From NCBI GenBank assembly GCA_031273365.1, contig JAISSA010000076.1, positions 1 to 22,536 of the forward strand: DNA of 22,536 bases, read 5' to 3'. The DNA is from Synergistaceae bacterium (lineage in GTDB: Bacteria; Synergistota; Synergistia; Synergistales; Aminobacteriaceae). Both the position numbers and the translations under genes were made by a program. The notes below the pieces were generated by a model. The model was not told where the DNA came from, did no database searches, and worked only from the letters and a program-made list of their open reading frames with translations. Positions 6,678-15,000 of the stretch are shown one piece after another. Each line of letters starts with the position of its first letter. Positions within the stretch are counted from its first letter, which is position 1.

Positions 6678-8246
6678 CTAACCGTCCGTCGAGATCCACT
6701 CGTTCACCAGATTCGCCACCTCGGAGGGGTTATTTTTGGCGTAGGCCTTCAGTTGTTCTTCCAGAACCGCCATCTCTCCCTGGAAGGCGAGCATGTCGGG
6801 AGAAGTCAGCATTTCCTGGATCGTCGGCACATGTTTACTTTCCTTCTGCACCGCGTTAAGAGCAGCGCGCATTCTGCGTCGGCGCAGCCACCAGAATCCC
6901 GTCGCCGCGACGCACGCCAGCATCGCGAGGGCAATTGTCGAAGCCGTTGCGACGCGCAGCATTCTGTCCCGACGAAGTTCTCCCGCCAAAGCGTCAGCCA
7001 GCTCGGTGGAAAAGGCCATCGCCTCGACGACGATGCTGTCCCCCCTCGCCTCGTTGAATCCGATGACGCCCGCCGTCAGAAGCCTTATCCGGGAGAGTTC
7101 CGCTTCGTCCAGTACTCCATTGACGATAATCGCGGCCGTCAGGCGCCGAATCCCGCCGGGCGTCAGGACCTCCCTGCTCTCCCGCGAGGAAATTTCAAAG
7201 TTGGTCGTGGTCTCCGTCTTGTTGTATTCGGTATTTGAGTTTTGCGTATTGACCGAGTAGCCGGGAATGTTGGTCGTCGTCCCGGGCGTCCCCCCGGGCG
7301 GACTCGCCTCTCCCGTGTAGCTTTCGTCCGTCTTGGTGTTGCTGCGGACAACTCCCTGCCCCGTGTTGGGGTCGGGGATCTGCTCCTTGACGGAAACATC
7401 CTTTTTGTCGAAATTCAGATCGACCTTGATCCCGACGGCGACGTTACCCGGGCCGAAACGACTTCCCAGGAGGCTTCGAACCTTGGCCTCCATTTCCTTT
7501 TCCTGATCCCGCTCCAGCCCCCTTTGCACGGAGGTCACCGTGCCCTGGCCGTCCTGAGAATAAATGAACAGCTCGTTGCCGAACATTTCCGACAGATTGC
7601 GGCCACGCGTGTCAATGACCGTCACGTTTTCGGGCTGCAGGCCGTCGACGCTCCTCGAGACCAGGTGGATGATGGCTTTGACCTTGTCGGACCCCAGATA
7701 CGCGCCTGGTTTCAGGCGCACCAGAACGGACGCGGTGGAGGGCTGCTGCTGTTCGAGAAAAAGGCGCTCCCGGGGAATGACGACGCTGACCCGGGAGGAC
7801 TCGATCGCGTCCATCTGGCCAATGGTGCGCTGCAACTCTCCCTCCAGCGCCCTGACGTAGCTTATCCTCTGCTGAAATTCGCTCATCCCCATCGTCGATT
7901 CGTCGAAGATCTCAAACCCCGTGGTGCCTCCTTTGGGAAGGCCCGCCTGCGCCAGCGAAAGCCGCACTTCATACACCTGACTTCGGGGAAGCAGAATGGC
8001 GTTGGCCACCGGGTCCAGCTGATAGGGAATCTTGTTTTCTCTGAGGTAGGTCACAATAGCGGCCTGATCTGTGACTTCAAGGCCGGAAAAAAGCGGCTCA
8101 TAAGCGGTCCTTCCCGCCCGGAAAACCATCAGGCCAAGCAGGCTGAACACAAGGAAAGCCGCCCCGATCAGCGACGCCTTTTGCCAGACCCTGAGCGTCG
8201 CCCAAAAGAGCAGAAATCTTGAAAATAACTGCCTTAAACTTTCCAT
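6678..8246 (-). CDS. fliF: Flagellar MS-ring protein FliF
   Basis: A 522-residue protein of normal length. It has a first membrane segment (about 24-43), a YscJ-type ring-building domain with GLPKGGTTGFEIFD (102-115) and the long periplasmic ring region with a Gly/Thr/Ser-rich loop. A second membrane segment follows (about 433-453), then a cytoplasmic tail ending SEVANLVNEWISTDG, the FliG-binding helix. About 26-34 copies form the MS ring, the base on which rod, switch and export gate assemble. ATG at 8246 has GGAG only two bases upstream, a tight spacing, and lies 14 bp after fliE, so translation is probably coupled to it. Confidence 0.98.
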   Translation of the reverse strand: MESLRQLFSRFLLFWATLRVWQKASLIGAAFLVFSLLGLMVFRAGRTAYEPLFSGLEVTDQAAIVTYLRENKIPYQLDPVANAILLPRSQVYEVRLSLAQAGLPKGGTTGFEIFDESTMGMSEFQQRISYVRALEGELQRTIGQMDAIESSRVSVVIPRERLFLEQQQPSTASVLVRLKPGAYLGSDKVKAIIHLVSRSVDGLQPENVTVIDTRGRNLSEMFGNELFIYSQDGQGTVTSVQRGLERDQEKEMEAKVRSLLGSRFGPGNVAVGIKVDLNFDKKDVSVKEQIPDPNTGQGVVRSNTKTDESYTGEASPPGGTPGTTTNIPGYSVNTQNSNTEYNKTETTTNFEISSRESREVLTPGGIRRLTAAIIVNGVLDEAELSRIRLLTAGVIGFNEARGDSIVVEAMAFSTELADALAGELRRDRMLRVATASTIALAMLACVAATGFWWLRRRRMRAALNAVQKESKHVPTIQEMLTSPDMLAFQGEMAVLEEQLKAYAKNNPSEVANLVNEWISTDG

Positions 8247-8260
8247 CGCTCCTTAAGAAA

Positions 8261-8593
8261 TCAGGCCGACATTCTGGACAATTGCTGGTACGCGTCCACG
8301 AACTTGTTGCGAAGCTCCATAAACATCCTCAGAGCGACTTCCGCACGGGAAGAGGCCATGACGACCTCCGAAATGTCCTCGACGTCCCCCGTAGCCAGTT
8401 TCTGAACCATCGCGTCCGACTCCAGCTGTAAATCGTTGACTTCCTTCATCGAGGAAGAAAGCAACTCCTCGAAAGTGACCTCGTTCTTTCCGGAACTGAC
8501 GGAGACCGATGACCGCAGCCTTTCGGTCTTATCATTTTTGACTTCCATTTTGACTTCCATAAGCTTCGACATATCCACCATTACGGGATCCAT
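8261..8593 (-). CDS. fliE: Flagellar hook-basal body protein FliE
   Basis: A 110-residue protein of the usual size. The N-terminus is variable; the C-terminal half carries the family pattern from FEELLSSSMKEVN through SSRAEVALRMFMELRNK (about 81-97) to AYQQLSRM at the end. FliE joins the MS ring to the proximal rod and is exported early. ATG at 8593 has AGGAGG eight bases upstream, the best ribosome site in the operon. It is the first gene of the operon here. In many genomes flgB and flgC precede fliE, but here 624 bp of non-coding DNA lie upstream, so those rod genes must be elsewhere. Confidence 0.95.
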   Translation of the reverse strand: MDPVMVDMSKLMEVKMEVKNDKTERLRSSVSVSSGKNEVTFEELLSSSMKEVNDLQLESDAMVQKLATGDVEDISEVVMASSRAEVALRMFMELRNKFVDAYQQLSRMSA

Positions 8594-9217
8594 AACAAGA
8601 ACCTCCTGCCCAGGAAAAACTTTGGGGTTATCCTACGACAATCTGTGCAAGCATACAAGTGACAATAGTACTGAAGGCTTATCACGCAATTCAGGAACAG
8701 AATCACACCATTGTTTCACTAAAACAAACATACGCTCCCTCTGGGAAAAATTAAGCAGCGCCGACAGCGTTCTTTTTGCAGGCTGCCGCTCAATCCGGTT
8801 TATAAACGTCCGCACACGGAAAAACAGGGCCCGCTCAACCCCGGGCTTCTCTGCCCTCCTGCGCGTAACGATTCCGTAAACAACGCAAACAGTTGCCGAA
8901 ACGGCCCCGCAGAGCCCTCTTCCTTTCGGCTTACAGCTTCACGACACAGCAGAAATTCCCCTGAGAAACGCACCCCAAATTAACCCTACCTCGTTGTAAA
9001 AGAGTTTAAGTTATGAATATTTACCACAGGTTACATTTTATTCTAGCACACTCTTTTTATATTTTCGCTAAACAAAACATAAGTTCAAAATTCTTTACGA
9101 ATTACACCTTTAACGTAACGAAGAGGACTGGATAAAAGGCAGGCAGGGGTACCCGGAGGATTCGTGCAAACGTGGCGATAAGCGGGGCAGGGCCGTCCCT
9201 GGGGCTGTTCCGGGCGT
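8594..9217. other. 624-bp stretch without a supported gene, upstream of fliE
   Basis: No ORF here has both a start with a ribosome site and recognisable sequence. The half next to fliE is of ordinary composition; about 8985-9125 is much more AT-rich than the rest of the window. On the minus strand 9040-9048 reads TGCTAGAAT, an extended -10-like sequence. A small AT stem TTGTTT-CACTA-AAACAA is at 8711-8727. The region should hold the operon promoter and perhaps a long leader or small RNA, but no flagellar sigma-28 or sigma-54 site is convincing. Confidence 0.6.
9040..9048 (-). promoter_or_regulatory. Possible extended -10 promoter for the fli operon or a leader RNA
   Basis: TGC-TAGAAT on the minus strand inside AT-rich DNA fits an extended -10 element (TGn plus TATAAT-like). 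No good -35 is present 16-18 bases upstream. Transcription would start about 440 bases before fliE. Confidence 0.3.
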
Positions 9218-9646
9218 CTAACGTCGTTCCGGCTTCAGGGAACAGAACAGATCGTACAGTTCCGGGATCGCTTTTTTTAACGAGACGGGGCGCGCGTCTT
9301 CCTTTCTGAAAAAGAAGTGTCGCGTCTCTCCGGTCGTCCGAAGTTCTCCGGACGCCGCGTCCGTCACCCGGTAGGCCATCGTCATTCTGGCGTGCCCGCA
9401 GTCGGCGACCCCGGTCGCAATATGCACTCTGTCCCCGAAAAGGACCGACGACCTGTACTCGCAGGACAGGCTCAGCACGGCAAACGTGATCCCCCGCGAT
9501 TCTACCCGCTCGTAGGGAAAGCCGATCTGTTCCAGAAAATCCACCCGAGCCTCTTCAAACCAGCGGATATAGTTGGAGTGGTGTATCACCCCCATCTGAT
9601 CCGTCTCATAAAATTGAGTTCTGCGAACGTAAGGCACAATATTCAT
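9218..9646 (-). CDS. YbgC/4-hydroxybenzoyl-CoA-type acyl-CoA thioesterase
   Basis: A 142-residue single hot-dog-fold enzyme of normal length. The YETDQMGVIHHSNYIRW block (13-29) carries the catalytic Asp16 and the HHSNY motif of the YbgC/4HBT family, followed by the long hot-dog helix FEEARVDFLEQIG. It should hydrolyse acyl- or hydroxybenzoyl-CoA thioesters in the cytoplasm; the substrate cannot be read from the sequence. ATG at 9646 follows GGGGAGAGAG. It stands alone, with the flagellar upstream region on one side and ogt on the other. In proteobacteria ybgC sits with tol-pal genes, which are absent here. Confidence 0.9.
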   Translation of the reverse strand: MNIVPYVRRTQFYETDQMGVIHHSNYIRWFEEARVDFLEQIGFPYERVESRGITFAVLSLSCEYRSSVLFGDRVHIATGVADCGHARMTMAYRVTDAASGELRTTGETRHFFFRKEDARPVSLKKAIPELYDLFCSLKPERR

Positions 9647-9803
9647 CGATGCTCTCTCCCCGCTCTTTACATTATTTTTACCTTAATAGTTTTGCCTTAT
9701 TCACGCCAAAACTCTACGATTTTAAACGACGAGCCCACCGCGCACAACGGCGGTTCGGGCATCTTCGCCGCGAACCGCCGCATTCGGAAATTCAAGGGAA
9801 AAA

Positions 9804-9868
9804 ATTAACGGGGTCAGGGGACCGGGAAAAATCCCCTGCGGGGTATGGGGCAGCGCCCCATGGTTTTG
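9804..9868 (+). repeat. REP-like palindromic repeat, copy 1, overlapping the 3' end of ogt
   Basis: About 65 bp reading TTAACGGGGTCAGGGG, TCCCCTGCGGGGT, GGGGCAGCGCCCC and TGGTTTTG on the plus strand. It can fold into AGGGG/CCCCT and ATGGGG-CAGCG-CCCCAT hairpins. The same blocks occur in reverse orientation at 22073-22138. It overlaps the last 17 codons of ogt and may also act as its 3' transcript stabiliser or terminator. Confidence 0.85.
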
Positions 9869-10389
9869 CTCAAGTTATTGGGCGGCGCCGTCTTTTCATT
9901 CTTCACCTCGACGCCCTCCAGCGCCAGAAGAGCTTTTTTCCTGTCCAGCCCTCCGCCGTAACCCGTGAGAAATCCGTCGGCTCCGACCAGGCGGTGGCAG
10001 GGGATGAAGAGGCTTATCGGGTTGCGTCCCGTGGCCCCGCCGACGGCGCGAGGGCCCGAACCCAGAAGCGCGGCCAGCTTTCCGTAACTCTCGACGTGGC
10101 CGTAGCCGATGCCCGTGAGGGCCGACCATACCCTTTGCTGAAAGTCCGTCCCCCGTGGACGAAGAGGAACGGTGAAACAGCGCAGCTCTCCCGCGAAATA
10201 ACGCTCCAGCTCATGGGCCGCCTTACAAAGCAGCTCGCTTTCCCGTTCTTTCGCGTCCAGCGCCGGAAAATACTTTTGCCCCACGAAGCACGCCCCGCAG
10301 AGCGCGGAACCGTCCGACGTCAGCACCATCTCCCCGAGAGGCGTGGAGCACCTCACGCAGTCGAACGTCTCCGCCATACGCCGCATCAT
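9814..10389 (-). CDS. ogt: Methylated-DNA-[protein]-cysteine S-methyltransferase
   Basis: A 191-residue protein with the Ada/Ogt C-terminal fold. It has FQQRVWSAL (83-91), the YGKLAALLG helix, RAVGGATGRNP (114-124) and the active site IPCHRLVG with acceptor Cys131, followed by GYGGGLDRKKALLALEG. It moves the methyl group from O6-methylguanine to its own cysteine in a suicide reaction. ATG at 10389 has GGAGG eight bases upstream; the longer frame to 10440 lacks a comparable site. The family normally ends soon after LLALEG (about residue 159). Here a 32-residue tail follows, and its last 17 residues are encoded by a REP-like repeat that also supplies the stop. The tail is probably not functional sequence. 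Ogt versus a generic MGMT name is not certain. Confidence 0.93.
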   Translation of the reverse strand: MMRRMAETFDCVRCSTPLGEMVLTSDGSALCGACFVGQKYFPALDAKERESELLCKAAHELERYFAGELRCFTVPLRPRGTDFQQRVWSALTGIGYGHVESYGKLAALLGSGPRAVGGATGRNPISLFIPCHRLVGADGFLTGYGGGLDRKKALLALEGVEVKNEKTAPPNNLSKTMGRCPIPRRGFFPVP

Positions 10390-10440
10390 CACATATCCCT
10401 CCGTCCTTTTTCGTCCGCAGCCGGAGCCGCCTGCCCGCAA

Positions 10441-10470
10441 ATTTTACCTCACGTGTATTCCATATATGAA
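10441..10470 (-). promoter_or_regulatory. Possible sigma-70 promoter for ogt
   Basis: On the minus strand TTCATA (10470-10465) and TAAAAT (10446-10441) are spaced by 18 bases, about 50 bases before the ogt start. Both hexamers deviate from consensus. Confidence 0.35.
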
Positions 10471-10490
10471 GCCTGAGTGTGAACCTTTGG

Positions 10491-12917
10491 TCACAATGTA
10501 TATTGCAGCTGCCTGGGCGCCGTGCATTCGACGTCGCCGCGGCAATGCGCTTCGAGGCGTTCTTTCATCGCCCTGTATTCCAGGGTGTCCAGACGCTCGC
10601 GGAGCCACGCGATCGTTTCGCCGTCCGATTCGTACTCGTACCGCTCCAGCTCCGCCATGATCTCCTCCATCTCCGAGGTTCTGGAGCGCCTGGCCGCCTC
10701 CAGCATCTTTTGAAGAAGCACGGCGTCCGGCGACGGCAGGCGCTCTTTGCCGACAGAGGTCTCGGACGGAAGGTTTTCTGCGGCGTGCAGCACATTTTTC
10801 AGCTTCGCCAGCAGAGATTCCGTCAGTTTGATCAATGACTCGTTTTTCCCCCGAATAGCTTCAAAATCCCTGGCCCGCGCCGATCTTTCCAGCTCCCCGG
10901 CCAGCTTTCCAACCGCGTCGGCGCAAATTCCGAAGCTTGCGCCCTTGAGGCCGTGAACCGCGATGGCGTAATCGCTCAGCACAGCCGGGGAAAGATTCTG
11001 CAAACGTGCGAGCAGGGCCGGCGTGTGCGTCGCGTAGGAGCGCAAAATCTGCAGGTACGCGGCCTCGGTCCCGTAGCGCTGTATTCCCGCCGCGAAGTCG
11101 AGACTCGTGGAGTCGAGACTCGCAGAGTCGAGGCTCGCGAGGCCAGGGCCCGCGAGCTCAGGGCCCGCAGAATCGGGGCACACCAGGCGGGGAGCGCCCG
11201 AAACGCGAGGACCGAACGCGACCTCCGTGACGACGAACCTGTCCGTTTTCCTGCGCTCCGCTTTCCGCAGCGTCTCCGCACTCTGAACGTCGCGTACCCA
11301 TCGATTCAGAATCACATCCAGCTTCATGATGTCGATGGGTTTCGAGAGGTACGCGCTGCAACCGTTCTCGAGGAACATCTCCTCGTTTCCGGCGAGGGCG
11401 TTTGCGGTCAGCGCGACGATGGGCACGGTGCGCGCGTATTCGGTGTCGATCTCCCGGATGATTCGGGTCGCCTCGATTCCGTCCATCTCCGGCATCATGT
11501 GATCCATGAACACGATGTTATATTTTTCTCCGTCAGGGGCGTCGTCTCCGGTCGAACGAATCTTCTCTATCGCCTCACGTCCGCTGGACACGCAGTCTAT
11601 GGAGAGTCCGTAGGGAATCATGAGCCCCTTGGCCACGTCGAGGTTCGTCACCACGTCGTCCACGATCAGCACCCTCCCATAGGGCATGTACACGCGAACG
11701 AGATTTTTGCCGCGTCGCCGTCGGCGGTCTTCCATAAAGCGAAAATCCCTCAGGTTTTCCACGACTTTTGCGCCGATGGGGATATCGTTCACGATTTTTT
11801 GCGGCAGGTCGACCCGGAAAACACTGCCGATCCCGTATTCGCTCTCGACCACAATCGTGCCGTGCATCATGCTGACGAGATGTTTCGTGATGGAAAGTCC
11901 CAGCCCCGTGCCCTCGATATTGCGGTTGCTGCGCGAGTTCAGCTGGCTGTATTCCATAAAGAGCTTCCCCATGTCCTCTTTTTTGATGCCGATCCCGGTG
12001 TCGTCCACGATGAACGAGAGGAGAGCGTCGTCCCCCTCCCGCCGGCACCTGACCCGGAGCGTCACTTTCCCTTCTTCCGTGTACTTGAACGCGTTGGAGA
12101 GCAGGTTGTTCAATATCTGCTTCAGCCTCAGTTCGTCGCCGCAAAGCCTGCCCGGCATCGATTCGTCGATATCGATGTCGAACGACAGGTTTTTTGCGCC
12201 GATACGCACGATATTGATCTGCACCACATCGTTGATCAGGCTTGGAACGTCGTAAGCCACCGGCGTGATTTCAAACTCGCCCGCCTCGATCCTGGAGATG
12301 TCCAGAATGTCGTTGACGATGGCAAGCAGGTTCGCGCCCGAGCTGTATATCTTTTCCAAGTCGGCGTGGGCGTCCGCGGGCAGGGCTTTGTGAAGCAGTA
12401 TCTCGGAAAAGCCGATAATAGCGTTCAGTGGGGTGCGTATCTCGTGGCTCATCGTGGCGAGAAACGCGCTCTTCGACTCCGAGGCCGCCTCCGCCGCCAT
12501 CTTTGCCTTGAGCAGCTCGGCGCTCCGCTGTTCCAGCTGCTCTATCATCATGTTGAAAGCGTCGGCGGAATCTCCCATGAACCCCACGCGCTGTTTGTAA
12601 TCTCCGCTCGCCACCTGCTGCGCCTGCCAGGTCAGATGTTTCAGCGACGCGTGCAACGCCTTGAGAGGGGCGGCCATCTCGTTGCCCCGCGACGGCAGTT
12701 TGCAGTTCAGGTGTCCCTTCGCCAGCGCGTTTGCAAGCTCGTGAGTCTCCGCAATACACCCGGCAAAATACTGAAGCCCCTTCCCAAGTTCACGAAAATC
12801 CTCCGGCAGGCTCTCCAGGTCCAACTCCGCCCGTGTGGGGTGATACAGTATACTGCGCAAATAGCTGAACAAAATTTCTGCAACAGGATTCGTGCCGTCC
12901 AACCTCCAGTATTTCAA
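10491..12917 (-). CDS. Soluble hybrid sensor histidine kinase (HAMP-like, HisKA, HATPase, REC, HPt)
   Basis: An 808-residue protein with no membrane segment. Residues 60-135 look like two HAMP-type segments (the second with GDYKQRV and FNMMIEQLEQRS). The HisKA domain follows with the H-box SHEIRTPLN (His158), then the ATPase domain with N-box NNLLSNAFKY (270-279), G1 DDTGIG (305-310) and G2 GTGLGL (336-341). The receiver has Asp420/421, phospho-acceptor Asp472 and Lys526. A linker of 15-bp repeats (about 581-608) leads to an HPt domain with His655 in AVHGLKGAS. All phosphorelay residues are present, so it can autophosphorylate and pass phosphate within itself and probably to the two receiver proteins encoded just upstream. 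The TTG at 12917 is adjacent to GGAGG with no spacing, so the true start is uncertain. Confidence 0.93.
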   Translation of the reverse strand: MKYWRLDGTNPVAEILFSYLRSILYHPTRAELDLESLPEDFRELGKGLQYFAGCIAETHELANALAKGHLNCKLPSRGNEMAAPLKALHASLKHLTWQAQQVASGDYKQRVGFMGDSADAFNMMIEQLEQRSAELLKAKMAAEAASESKSAFLATMSHEIRTPLNAIIGFSEILLHKALPADAHADLEKIYSSGANLLAIVNDILDISRIEAGEFEITPVAYDVPSLINDVVQINIVRIGAKNLSFDIDIDESMPGRLCGDELRLKQILNNLLSNAFKYTEEGKVTLRVRCRREGDDALLSFIVDDTGIGIKKEDMGKLFMEYSQLNSRSNRNIEGTGLGLSITKHLVSMMHGTIVVESEYGIGSVFRVDLPQKIVNDIPIGAKVVENLRDFRFMEDRRRRRGKNLVRVYMPYGRVLIVDDVVTNLDVAKGLMIPYGLSIDCVSSGREAIEKIRSTGDDAPDGEKYNIVFMDHMMPEMDGIEATRIIREIDTEYARTVPIVALTANALAGNEEMFLENGCSAYLSKPIDIMKLDVILNRWVRDVQSAETLRKAERRKTDRFVVTEVAFGPRVSGAPRLVCPDSAGPELAGPGLASLDSASLDSTSLDFAAGIQRYGTEAAYLQILRSYATHTPALLARLQNLSPAVLSDYAIAVHGLKGASFGICADAVGKLAGELERSARARDFEAIRGKNESLIKLTESLLAKLKNVLHAAENLPSETSVGKERLPSPDAVLLQKMLEAARRSRTSEMEEIMAELERYEYESDGETIAWLRERLDTLEYRAMKERLEAHCRGDVECTAPRQLQYTL
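11098..11172 (-). repeat. 15-bp tandem repeat in the kinase REC-HPt linker
   Basis: Five units of 15 bp, from GTCGAGACTCGTGGA at 11098 through GTCGAGACTCGCAGA and GTCGAGGCTCGCGAG to two diverged GGGCCCGC units ending at 11172. They encode SLDSA/SLDST and GPELA-type pentapeptides and keep the frame. Gradual divergence along the array suggests stepwise expansion. Confidence 0.9.
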
Positions 12918-12929
12918 CCTCCGGTATTT
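12900..12929. repeat. 15-bp tandem duplication at the HD-GYP/kinase junction
   Basis: CAACCTCCAGTATTT (12900-12914) and CAACCTCCGGTATTT (12915-12929) differ by one base. On the minus strand each unit carries GGAGGTTG, so a ribosome-site-plus-TTG signal has been duplicated exactly where the kinase gene begins, next to the stop of the preceding gene. Confidence 0.9.
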
Positions 12930-13951
12930 TAGCCTGCCTGTCCGTCGATCCCGGGAAATTTAAGACAGCAGACCCTGAACGCATCCACCACTCGCGGGTC
13001 GAACTGTGTTCCGCGTCCTTCCATTACTATGTGAAACGCCTCCACAGCATTCATTCCTCTGCGATAAATGCGGTTGCTCACCAGGGCGTCGTAGACGTCG
13101 GCCACCGCCATGATTCTGGCGCAAAGCGGAATTTCCTCTCCGGCCGTGCCGCGGGGATAGCCTTTGCCGCTCCACTGCTCATGGTGAGATTCAGCGATCA
13201 TGACGGCGTATCGGAGGTACGTCTGACTTGGAGTTCGCGCGTACATATTTTCCAGAATTTCCGCGCCGATGGACGCGTGCTTTTTCATGACGGCAAATTC
13301 TTCATCGTCCAGCCGGTCGGCTTTCAGAAGGATTCGGTCGCTGATCGCGATCTTGCCTATGTCATGCAGCGGGGCCGCGCGCACCATCATCTCCAGCGCC
13401 GGGCCCGAAAGCTCGTTCAGGAACAGCTCCTTCTCCATAAGCTCCTTCCCGAGCATCTCCACGTACCTGCTCGTGCGCACGACGTGCCCGCCGGTCTCCT
13501 CGTCCCTGCACTCTATCAATTCCGCGATGGACGACGCCAGGTTGTCGGCCATCGCCTTCACCGAGTCGGCGAGGGCCGACTGGTAGGCGGAGATGTTCAG
13601 GTGGAGCTCCAGCCTGTGGAGCAATATGCTTCTTTCCACCGGTTTTTTGATAAAATCCATCGCGCCCGCCCGGAAGCTCTTCACCTCGACGGCGTTGTCC
13701 CGGCTGCTGGACAAAAAGATGACGGGCACGTCGCTCAGGACGGGATTTTTCCTGAGCGCCGCAAGGGTCTCGAACCCGTCCATGTCCGGCATTTTTACGT
13801 CGAGCAGGATGAGGTCCGGGAGGCTCTGCGCGCACACCGAGATGGCCTCCCGCCCGGAGCTGACCAGAGAGTAGCCATAGCTGCCGGCGAGAAACGAGGC
13901 GATCTGCTTCAGGCTCGCTATGTTATCGTCCACGACAAGAATGTCCTTCAT
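12929..13951 (-). CDS. REC-HD-GYP response regulator, second of a tandem pair
   Basis: A 340-residue protein with a receiver domain (1-120: Asp8/9, phospho-acceptor Asp51 in LILLDVKMPDMDG, Lys103) and an HD-GYP domain with HDIGK (His196-Asp197), HHE (256-258) and KGYP (GYP 264-266). HD-GYP domains of this type degrade cyclic di-GMP, and all metal-binding motifs are present, so activity is expected. The start is the ATG at 13951 that overlaps the stop of the preceding paralogue as ATGA; the open frame further upstream to 14557 is a shadow. Eleven bases after its stop the hybrid kinase begins, which makes that kinase the obvious phosphate donor. Control of motility by c-di-GMP would fit the nearby flagellar genes, but that link is inferred. 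Confidence 0.93.
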   Translation of the reverse strand: MKDILVVDDNIASLKQIASFLAGSYGYSLVSSGREAISVCAQSLPDLILLDVKMPDMDGFETLAALRKNPVLSDVPVIFLSSSRDNAVEVKSFRAGAMDFIKKPVERSILLHRLELHLNISAYQSALADSVKAMADNLASSIAELIECRDEETGGHVVRTSRYVEMLGKELMEKELFLNELSGPALEMMVRAAPLHDIGKIAISDRILLKADRLDDEEFAVMKKHASIGAEILENMYARTPSQTYLRYAVMIAESHHEQWSGKGYPRGTAGEEIPLCARIMAVADVYDALVSNRIYRRGMNAVEAFHIVMEGRGTQFDPRVVDAFRVCCLKFPGIDGQAG

Positions 13952-15000
13952 GAGTTGTACACACCCCCAGGCAACAGCTCCCGACTCTCGTCGAGCAGCG
14001 CGAGTTTTTCCCGGACCTCCAGAAAGGCGTCCACGACGCACGGGTCGAACTCCGTTCCTTTGCCCTGAACGACGACTGCGCACGCCTCGTCCCGGCTGAG
14101 AGCGGGCCTGTAGGCTCTGTCGGTCAGGCAGGCGTCGTAGACGTTCGCCACGGCCATCAGCCGGCTGCAAAGAGGGATTTCCTCGCCCCTGAGTCCATGA
14201 GGGTATCCGTTGCCGTCGTACCTCTCGTGGTGCCCCTCGGCCATCAGAGCGGCGTATTCGAGATAATGCTGGTCGGGCGTGCGCCTGTAGATGTTCTTCA
14301 GGATACGGGCGCCGATCTCCGTGTGCCTTTTCACCTCGTCGTATTCCCTGTCGGTGAGGGCGCCGGGTTTGAGGAGCGTGACGTCGCTGATCCCGATTTT
14401 GCCAATGTCGTGAAACGGCGCGCCGCGCACCATCAACTCCAGATTTTTCCCCGAGAGTTCTTTGCTGAACAGTCCCTTGTCCAGCAGCCTGCGGCCGATG
14501 ATTTCGACGCATCTGCTGGTGCGCAGCACGTGCCCTCCCGTGTTGCCGTCCCGGCATTCGACCAGATCGGCGAAGGACACGACGATGCTGCGCTCCAGCT
14601 CCTTCATCGTCTTTTCGAGGTTGGTCTGATAGTCGTGCAGCCTGAGATGAAACCCCACTCTGTGCAGCAGAATGTCCTTATCGGCCGGTTTTCTGATAAA
14701 GTCCCTCGCTCCGGATTCAAGAGCTCTGATTTCGGTCGCGGCGTCGATGTTGCCCGTCAGAAAGATCACGGGAACGCCCGCCATGCCCGGAATGGCCTTT
14801 AACGCCGCGAGAGTTTCGAAGCCGTCCATGTTCGGCATCTCGACATCGAGCAGGACAAGATCGGGGGCCTCCTGCTCGCAAAATTTGAGAGCCTCTCTGC
14901 CGGACCTGGAAAGCGAAAATCCATAGTGCCCGGCAAGCAGGGCGCTGACCTGTTTCAGGCTTACGATATTGTCGTCGACGACCAGAATTTGTTTTCTCAT
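13948..15000 (-). CDS. REC-HD-GYP response regulator, first of a tandem pair
   Basis: A 350-residue paralogue of the following gene with the same architecture: receiver (Asp9/10, phospho-acceptor Asp52 in LVLLDVEMPNMDG, Lys104) and HD-GYP (HDIGK with His197-Asp198, HHE 257-259, NGYP with GYP 265-267, RGEEIPLCSRLMAVANVYDA). Predicted cytoplasmic c-di-GMP phosphodiesterase under phosphorylation control. The ATG at 15000 overlaps the stop of a 46-codon ORF upstream (ATGA) and has no strong ribosome site of its own, so it probably depends on coupled translation. The two receivers differ between acceptor Asp and Lys, so they may respond differently to the same kinase. Confidence 0.93.
   Translation of the reverse strand: MRKQILVVDDNIVSLKQVSALLAGHYGFSLSRSGREALKFCEQEAPDLVLLDVEMPNMDGFETLAALKAIPGMAGVPVIFLTGNIDAATEIRALESGARDFIRKPADKDILLHRVGFHLRLHDYQTNLEKTMKELERSIVVSFADLVECRDGNTGGHVLRTSRCVEIIGRRLLDKGLFSKELSGKNLELMVRGAPFHDIGKIGISDVTLLKPGALTDREYDEVKRHTEIGARILKNIYRRTPDQHYLEYAALMAEGHHERYDGNGYPHGLRGEEIPLCSRLMAVANVYDACLTDRAYRPALSRDEACAVVVQGKGTEFDPCVVDAFLEVREKLALLDESRELLPGGVYNS

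Noticed and set aside
8633..8815. 60-codon minus-strand ORF upstream of fliE
   Set aside because: GTG start without a ribosome site, no recognisable sequence and no overlap with fliE.
8885..8898. Sigma-54-like site on the minus strand (GGCAACTGTTTGC)
   Set aside because: The invariant GG and GC are separated by nine bases instead of ten, and the rest fits poorly.
10478..10495. CRP-like palindrome TGTGA-N8-TCACA at the end of the kinase gene
   Set aside because: CRP sites have a six-base spacer, and the sequence lies partly on the kinase stop codon; a chance or small hairpin is as likely.
10953..12932. 659-codon plus-strand open frame opposite the hybrid kinase
   Set aside because: It is antisense to a gene with complete kinase, receiver and HPt motifs; its protein is His/Arg/Val-rich with no domain, as expected of a mirror frame in GC-rich DNA.
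13952..14557. N-terminal extension of the second HD-GYP protein by about 200 residues
   Set aside because: The extension is Arg/Gly-rich shadow of the first HD-GYP gene in another frame; the receiver domain begins at the ATG at 13951.
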